Notes under the pieces: model-generated | What the model saw: only the letters and a program-made list of their open reading frames with translations | The model's database searches: none | Told to the model about the DNA's origin: nothing | Made by a program: the position numbers and the translations under genes | DNA from: Chrysoperla carnea | Taxonomy: Eukaryota; Arthropoda; Insecta; Neuroptera; Chrysopidae | Reading direction: 5' to 3' | NCBI RefSeq assembly: GCF_905475395.1 | Contig: NC_058338.1 | Location: 2,295,001 to 2,359,000 of the forward strand | DNA: 64,000 nucleotides | In this document: positions 25,201 through 34,200 of the stretch, in pieces | Position numbering within the stretch: position 1 is the first letter of the stretch | How the letters are laid out: every line of letters starts with the position of its first letter

Positions 25201-28200
25201 TGAAACACAAAATACATCGACAAGTCGTAATTCATCACAAACAGATGAATCTAAAGTACAAGAACAACAACAGCATGGAGGAACATCATCGTCTAGCACA
25301 TCATCCTCTAGTTCATACAAAACACCATGCGTTGCAGATACAATACTATCGTTACAAAATATACCAACAATGTTACGATACTATTACACGTTAAATTTGT
25401 GTACGGATTCAACTTTAGCTATGTTGTTTCTTGGTGCTACATCATCTTCAACAACGGCTTCATCGTCTGGAGGAGCTGGTGTTGGTGCGAATAATGCAAC
25501 TAGTAGTAGTGGTATTGCTGATATTAGTGAACCAACAACAATTGGTGATGCGTTATTTCAATTTATGTCAACCATCTCGAAAAAGTGTACAAATTCGGAG
25601 TTGTTATTGAAGTCATTATTGGAGTTTTTAACGATAAGTAAGTGGTTTTTTAGAATTTCTGGTTTCACGACGAATTTTATTTCTAGACTCACAAGAATTC
25701 TCGACCATATAACTTCAAACTTGTAATCCGTGAATATAACTTCAAACTTGTACACGCTGTCAATAAAGCAAATATTGTTTGAAACTGACAATAACCTGAC
25801 GAACATAGCACACTAGACAACACTTAAGGAAGTATGAAGTTAAGATCCATATTTTCCAATTAAATTTGATGCGGGGCACCTATGCAGTTGCCAACTCTGT
25901 CAAATGATTAATCCGACCCTGAGTGGACCAGTAACTTTTTCATCATAAATTCTTATTTGAGTTTTTTATTTTGTATGGTAACAGGTGATCGAAATGCAAC
26001 GATACAAAATAGCTGTGGACATATAAGTGATCCGTTAGTATTATGGCTACAACAAATATTAACGAGTGAATTAATTTTATATGAATTTATAAAATACAAT
26101 GGAGTACAATTAATCGCTAATCATTTAGTACAATGCTATAAGACAACAATCAGTAATCTACAACCAGCAACAATATCACAAATTATGCAATATCTATCGA
26201 TATCACATCAACAATTACAATCATCAACGTTAGCATATCATCAAGGTGCTTCTGTTCATAGTAAGAAAATGCAACAAGCTAATTATGAGCAGAGCGAAGG
26301 ATGGATTAATTTTGCACCATTAGGTAAGTTTCGAGGTTTTTTTCTATTTTTTGTTTCGAGCCAGGGAATAATAATAATCAGTCAATCAATCAATAAGCCC
26401 TATATCCTGAACTTCCGTCTGTTTTGAAGTGTTTGTTTTCCTCTTTTAGAGGATATCTCTTAAGTTCAGTGTTCCATTTGGCCAAGTCCTCATTTAATAT
26501 TGTCCATTGTGTTCTATCTCTGGCAACCCTTCTTCAATATGGTCCCGCTGTGAGCTTCAACTCATCTTCCCATCTCTTAAATTGCCGCCTCGTTTCCTTT
26601 TTCCATGTCTGGAATATCACGCTATCACAAGGAGTTAAAAATTTTTGTTTGTTTTGTTTTTTTCAGGTACAATCACTTCAACAAGTCCCACAGCACAAAC
26701 TGCAGATATTTTAATACAATCAGCAGTTGCTCCACATCGTAGAGCCCGTACACCACAATGGTCCTATCATTTTTATCCAGACGAGAATCATGTGGAATTA
26801 TACATAACATTACCATCAGCCATTTTATTGCATGAAGTTCAACTACAACCGCATTTAAATAATCTTGCAAGTAAGTTATCAATATTTCAACTGATACATC
26901 CTGTACATTGTTATTCATTTATTAAAAAATCTACAGAGTAGCTCAGGAGTAACGGACGTTCTTGTTGCATCAAGGATATCCGTGACTCCTGTGACATCCT
27001 GTTCAAGATCCACCTATTTAAAATATATTGTTCTAAATTTTTAGAATCGCTTTTTATTTTAAAATATATCGAAAAACATTCCATAATTATTAATTTGATA
27101 TTTTTTCTTCGAATTATTATAGCATGCCCGTCGGCGATCGCCCTCGAAGTTTCCCACAACGGGACTAATGGCCTTGTACCAATATGCCAACCATTACCAA
27201 CAAGTGGTCTCTCATTTATTTGTATGCATTTAACGCATCCAGAAATAGTGACAAGCGTTTTAATACGTCTCTACAAACCAAAAGATTCGACTAATGTTAG
27301 TCTATTACAAATTCGTTTACTTGGAACCACAGCATTTACACAATCTTCATCGGGAAGTGGTGGTGGAATGGCATCAAATACGGGTACATCGAATAAAATA
27401 ACATCACCACAAGTGATAGAAAACACTACGAATAATATATTAATATATGATGAAAATTCATCAACATACGCTTCGAATCCACAGACATGGAATATTCCAA
27501 CACCAACTGAAATTAAATCTAGTTTAGGTAAATCAAAACTCTTTTATTTTCTACAGTACAGGTTTAGAATTTTCAATCAATCAATCAATAAGCCTTCTAT
27601 CCTAAACTTCCGTCTGTTTTGAATTGTTTGTTTTCCTCTTTTAGAGGATATCTCTAAGTTCAGTGTGCCTTTTGACATTATCCATTGTGTTCTATCTCTG
27701 GCAACCCTTCTTCAATATGGTCCCGCTGTGAGCTTAAACTCATCTTCCCCTCTCTTAAGTTCCCCGTTCCTTTTTCCAGTAATTGTTATATTTTGATCAC
27801 ATTTTTCTCAAATTATAGGTTGGTTACGTTTACTCCATCAATGTTTTAACAACTTCGAAAATAAAAGCTTATCAAGCTTAATTGTAGCACAAGCGGCACA
27901 AGTTGATCAACTTTTAGAAACATGTTGTGGACTTTTATTGGTCTCATCATCAATGCTTGGTGGAAATTTAGATAATGTACTTCTAAAGCTATGCTTACAC
28001 GATCAACAATTATGTTTAAATACTATCGAAATTTTATTAAACAACAATAATAGTTTACCACCACAAACAGTTACGTCATCGTTATCGGAGGCAAGCAACT
28101 CTCATATTGAAATCGTGTGCGAATTGTTATATAAATTGTGTACAATTCACGATCAATATACGGCGTTACGTGTTGAAGCGATTTTAAAATGGTTAGAAAA

Positions 28201-31200
28201 TACAGCCCAACGAATTATTACCACATCAAAAGTGACTTGTAATCAATCGATTGTGGCTTATTATATTCATTGTATCGCTTCAATACTTTGGAAATTAAAT
28301 TCGGAACTCGATTTAAAACAAATGATCACAAATCACTTATTTAATTTGATCTACGAGTGGACTTTATTGAGTAGTATTATTAGTATTCAGCTCAAAAAAT
28401 CACTCGATACGCTGATATGCTCATTTTGTATGATTAACGAAAACTTCTTTCATATTTTATTAAATAAAATGTTAATTTATATACCAACAACTGAAACATA
28501 CTGTAGTAATGTACCGGATGATCAAAAAATCAGTGTACAACAGAATGATATAAAACAATTAAATTTAACCGAACAACAATTAAATACAATTGCGATAGCA
28601 TCACAATCGACGAATGTTATTCAACAACTTCTTGATTCTGGTTTACCAAAATTATTTACCGAAATTATTTATCAATTTTGTACGATTAGTTCGAAAATAT
28701 TACGTACAACACAATTTATTGAACAACGAAAATTCGATGAGATTATAAATGATACGTTTTCACAATATCCGATGATTCGATTACAACATGTTGTAAATAT
28801 TTTAAATTTCTTCGCTGATATGTGTTCGATTGAAACGTATATTCGAGATTGGTTGTTATATAATGGAACAAATTTTCTAATACCTTTGTTACGATTGTTA
28901 TGTTTCGATCGGACAATTCATGTGAATTCGTCAACGGATCGTGATAATTTTTATAAGCTTGAAGATGCTACAATACGATTTTTAATTAAATCGTGCTCGA
29001 TTTGTTCGAAAAATCAACAATTATTAGCGATGTGTTTATGTGATGTTATCGAATATCAAAAACAACAGATGACTGCAATGGGTTTCGGATCAAATCAAGC
29101 TTCAGGAGGTGGTGGAGGAATTTCGGGTTTTACACGTCGATTAATTTTACAATTATTGTTGGAGAATGAAAAAGTTTGGGTGTCAATTAAAGCGGATGAA
29201 ATTATTTATAAGAATTTAACAACACTTCCGATGGATTTTGGACCACATCCTGCGTTTCGTGTTACAAATAATCATATTTTATTGTATTTGGATACCAATA
29301 CGACATTGGATGAAATTTTCGATCGTTATATAACGTTTACGAATAATTATTTTACGACAACTACAGCTTCAAATGAAAAATCCACTTCGAAGGAACAGAA
29401 AAAGGATATTTGGGATGTAGGTGAGTAAATCACTTGGCTAATTTTATTACACGTTGTTGTTTTGATTTGAAAATACCATTTTTATTGAAAAAAAAGTAAA
29501 GGAACTCCGTTCCAACCGGGTGTCCATAAGACACCTCTCTCTTTTAATTAATATCGATAAAATTACCCATTTGCAAACTTTTAGTCACTGATTTTCTAAA
29601 CGATTTATTTCTCATTGAATACAGCTTTAGATATGTCAGATCAAATGAGTGTCGCAGCGGGCGTTACAGCAAAAGATAAACGTATTAAAGATGCGAAGAA
29701 CTTATTATGGCAAACTAAAGAACTAGAACGTGAATCTTCGGTGCCATGGATGGATAATTTATGGAGTATAAATGGTGGTGGTGGTGGTACATCTAGTTTT
29801 AACAGTAAACCAATGATTGTGAAACAAAGTCTATTTAAGTGTGAACAATTACCGTCACCATACGGTACAGCACCCTTGTCCAATAGTACGAAATTATCAC
29901 AATTATTGTATCATTTGAAAACGCAAGTGATTCAGTTGGCGGTTGTTACACCCAATAATAAAGGTAAGTAAAAAAAATCTTGTCCTTGGAAGTTATTATT
30001 TATTAAAAAGGTAACAAACACATAAACAAACAAACAACCCTACTTTCACATTTATAATATATTCGCGTGCGCCATAGATTTTCAGCCAATAGTTTTATGA
30101 AAGAATTGAACGCATTCAATAACATTTATTTTCTGTTGATAGATAATGGAGGCATCAACGAGATCCAATTAGATAACAATTTAAAAGTTGAATCCACCTT
30201 ACATGTATTCAGTCGTCTAGGTGGTTTAGCAATTCTAGCTCAACAATTACCTCTGGTCTACTCCGAAAATATTATCGTACGTCCTTTAAATAATCCACAA
30301 ACAACAACATCTTCGTCAACGGCAAATAACAATAATCATACTATGATTATGATGGATATCGGGGGACCTGGAGGTAGTGCGTCATCATCAATTATTACTG
30401 GCGGTGCTATTCCAGCAGCTACAGCTATTGACACTGATTGGGTGAAAATTGATGGCAATACTGAGGATATAATACACGATGATTTAGAAGAAACAACCAC
30501 AACTGGATACCACCATCATGGACATCATGTATCTTCACGTGGACAAACCACACCAACACGTCAAACTAATATTATACCAAATGTTCCGCCACATTCTTTG
30601 GCTGCGTTTGCCTTGTTTTTACGTTTACCTGGCTACGCTGACATGTTGTTACGTGATTATAAGAAAGCGCAGTGTTTGTTGCGGTTAGTGCTAGGTGTTA
30701 CTGATGATGGCGAAGGAGGTAAGTTTCAAATACTATCTCTACACTTATTGATTCACAGCCGAAAAATTTTAAGAGGCTTAGGCATGCTAGAAAGATGCAA
30801 CGAATAGATTGTGGTACAAATAGAGATCTCTAAAAATATTTTTGTTTGTATTTCAGGGGATATATTTCAATTACCAATTGCATATACATTACCAACATTA
30901 CCGTTTCAAGTATTATGTCAATTATATAATTCAACACCAATTATTAATAATAATATCAATAATATTAAAGATCAAGATCAAGATCCAGATCAAGATAAAC
31001 AAATAAAGAATGATAATGATGAATTACGTATAATATCAATACAATATGGTGTTATACATTTGTTATTAAGTTGTTTATCAGTGTTTACACATCAAACAAA
31101 TGATTATCGTTTACCATCAGCAAATCAACAACAACATACTAATGGTGGAAGTGGTGGTGGTGGAACTAGTACTAGTAAAACAAGCAGCATAGAATCACCA

Positions 31201-34200
31201 ACTAAAACATCAACACCAAATACTAATACAAGTGATGATAAAACACATTTATATTGGGCCAAAGGTACTGGTTTTGGTACTGGTTCTACACAACAATCAT
31301 GGAATGTAGAGCAGGCTTTATTACGGCAACGGAGTGAAGAGGAACATGTTACTGTAAGTTATTTAGATTATATTTATCTGGGTTTAGGTTCTAGAACATA
31401 TACAGAGTGTTGCAGACTTGATTATAAAAATGGCTTACGATTCAAATCTTTATTAATTTTTTTTTTAAGGTTTTATTACAAGTTTTGTCAAGTTATATAA
31501 ATCCAACCGGTTTTAATAATAATAATTCATCAAATAAAGTTGCAATCTCTGGAACGGCTGCTAATGGTACAACTTCTAGTAATAGTAATAGTACTGATTC
31601 AGAACAACAAAATAAAAAAGAAGATACAACAACAAATAATGAAGAAGTATCATCAAAAGATCAAGATAATAATAGTGATGATGAAGTAACACAATCAGAA
31701 TCAGAATCATTACTTCCACCAATATTTTATGATTTATTACAACAGTCATGTTTATTACCAGTTATTTGTTCATATTTACGTAACGATTCAGGTAAATATA
31801 TATATATATATACGTTGGTTACTAAAACTATCAAAATTCTTCTCAAGTACTAATTTAGGTAATTTATATATAAATATTTAATTTTTTTGTTATAGTTTTA
31901 GATATGGCTCGTCACATACCATTATATAGAGCATTATTACAATTGTTACGTTCAATAGCAATACGTAGACAATTAGTTACATTATTATTACCAATTAATA
32001 AAAATAATAACCATAATAATAACAATAATAATAATAACAAATTAATTGATAATAATACAAATACAAATACAACAACAACAACATCAAATGTAATGAATGA
32101 TGGAAGTAGTACATATAATAATAATGGAAGTCAATCTAAATTATGTGTATTATCATTGCTTACCAACATGAAGACATGTGTGGATACATATGCGTCCCGT
32201 TTAAAGTAAGTATAAATCATGGATATAGGAATATTTTAAAAGGGATGGGGTATAACCAAGTGGGGTGAGTCTCACTCAGGGGGAAAAGGCAGGGTATCAT
32301 TGTGCCTACTTTCTATTGGCTGTTAACTAGGCACATGCAGAAAGTATGCTCAAAGCCTTTTTTAAGTGTTTTTGATTCGTTTGTAAGCATGGAAACATGT
32401 TTGACATAGGGTTGACGTGTGTGGATAACATAAACATTGATGCCTGTGTCCGGTAGCATTGTGCCATTTCTAGCAAGCTCGCCGGCTTCACAATTTCCTG
32501 GAATGTCCCTGTGTCCCAGTACCCATATCAGGTTTACTTTCATTTATTCCACCAGCTCATTTAAGGACGTACGGCGGCAGTCCTGTGCTACCTTTGACGT
32601 TAGATAGACTGAGCTGAAGGAATTCAGAGCCGCTTGGCTGTCGATGAAGATTGTAATGTCCCTGGACCTAAGGGTGTTCAGTCTTAGACATTCACAAACC
32701 TTGTGAATAGCCATCACTTCTTATGCTTGATACACACTACTGTGATCTGGCAGCCGAAATGATAGACGCAGATTAAGATCTTCAGAAAAGATCCCACAAC
32801 CCACCTTCTTCTCTAACTTAGATCCGTCAGTGTAGAAAACAACGCTCTTTGGCTTAACTAGGTTCTCCTCCCAATTCTGTCTGGAAGGGATCTTTACTGA
32901 GAGGCTATCTACTTACATGACGTAAAAAAAATGATTCCGTAATCAATACTATCTATACATGGTTTTTCAACAATTAACACATTCAATTATTTGTTTTTAA
33001 CTTGTAGGATTAATATAAAATCAACAACACATAATGGACATCAACAAAGCATCAAAAATAGTAACAAATCATCAAAATATAAAGATTATAATACTTTATC
33101 AACAGCTGACATGATTATGATGAGTAATGATATACATTATAATTTATCAAACGATAATAATACATCAAATGATAATAATGAACATCAAACATTATCAAAT
33201 AAATCAACAACAAATCATTTATTTGATGAATCTGATGAAGGTCTTGCATTATTAATACCAGATATACAAATTACAGCGGAATTAGTTAAACAAGCTGCTA
33301 TACAACATGGATGTTTAACAACAGGAGGAGGAAGTAGTGGAACTAGTAGTAATGTAACAGGTGGTGGAGGTGGATTAGGAGGTACCACAACAAATACTAT
33401 AAATGATGGTGGTGATATAAATGTAAATAATGTAAATAATATGAATTTAGAACAATTAAATAATGAAAATGATGGTAAAACATTATTAAATAATACAAGA
33501 ATTGAAAGGAATCGTTCATTTATGGTACAAACATTGGAACAACGATATTTGGATGTTATGAAACGATTACAGTTTGGTAAGTTTGGAATATTTCTTATTT
33601 TATTGAAATCAGGTAGAGATCAAGTATAATTATTGAAATAAATACCACGATACTCGAAATAAAATTGTATATTAAGAAATTATATTTAAAAAATACAATT
33701 AAAAAACATACAACGGACTTACATGTCGCTAAATATCGATATTTCAATTGCAACGCAATCATCGTCAGTAGCAAAATTTATTCGTATAACACATTAATCG
33801 CGTGCGACAGGCACGCTGAACGAATAAGGAGAATAGGAAACGATGTTTTATCTTCTCTATCACTGTCCAGATCTTGCCATGAGAAGGTGGACTCACTTGA
33901 GCCAGCTTTTCTTTGACGACCTCCTCAATCTAAAAGCCGTTGACGTCAAATCACGTCTACTGTTCTTGCGCAACTCTAAATGGTCCATGTAGTAGTGGCT
34001 GCGGATGAGGAAATTTACCGAGGAAATTACGGGAATTACTCTGATATATCTCAGTATGTACAAGATATTTAAACAGCTAACACTTAACGTAATATTATTT
34101 ATTTTATAGATACATTTGAAATGATACGTGAATGTCCAGAATCAGATGGAGGTGGTTATCAATTTGTTGTATCATATCATTTTGAGAGTAATGTTAAAGC

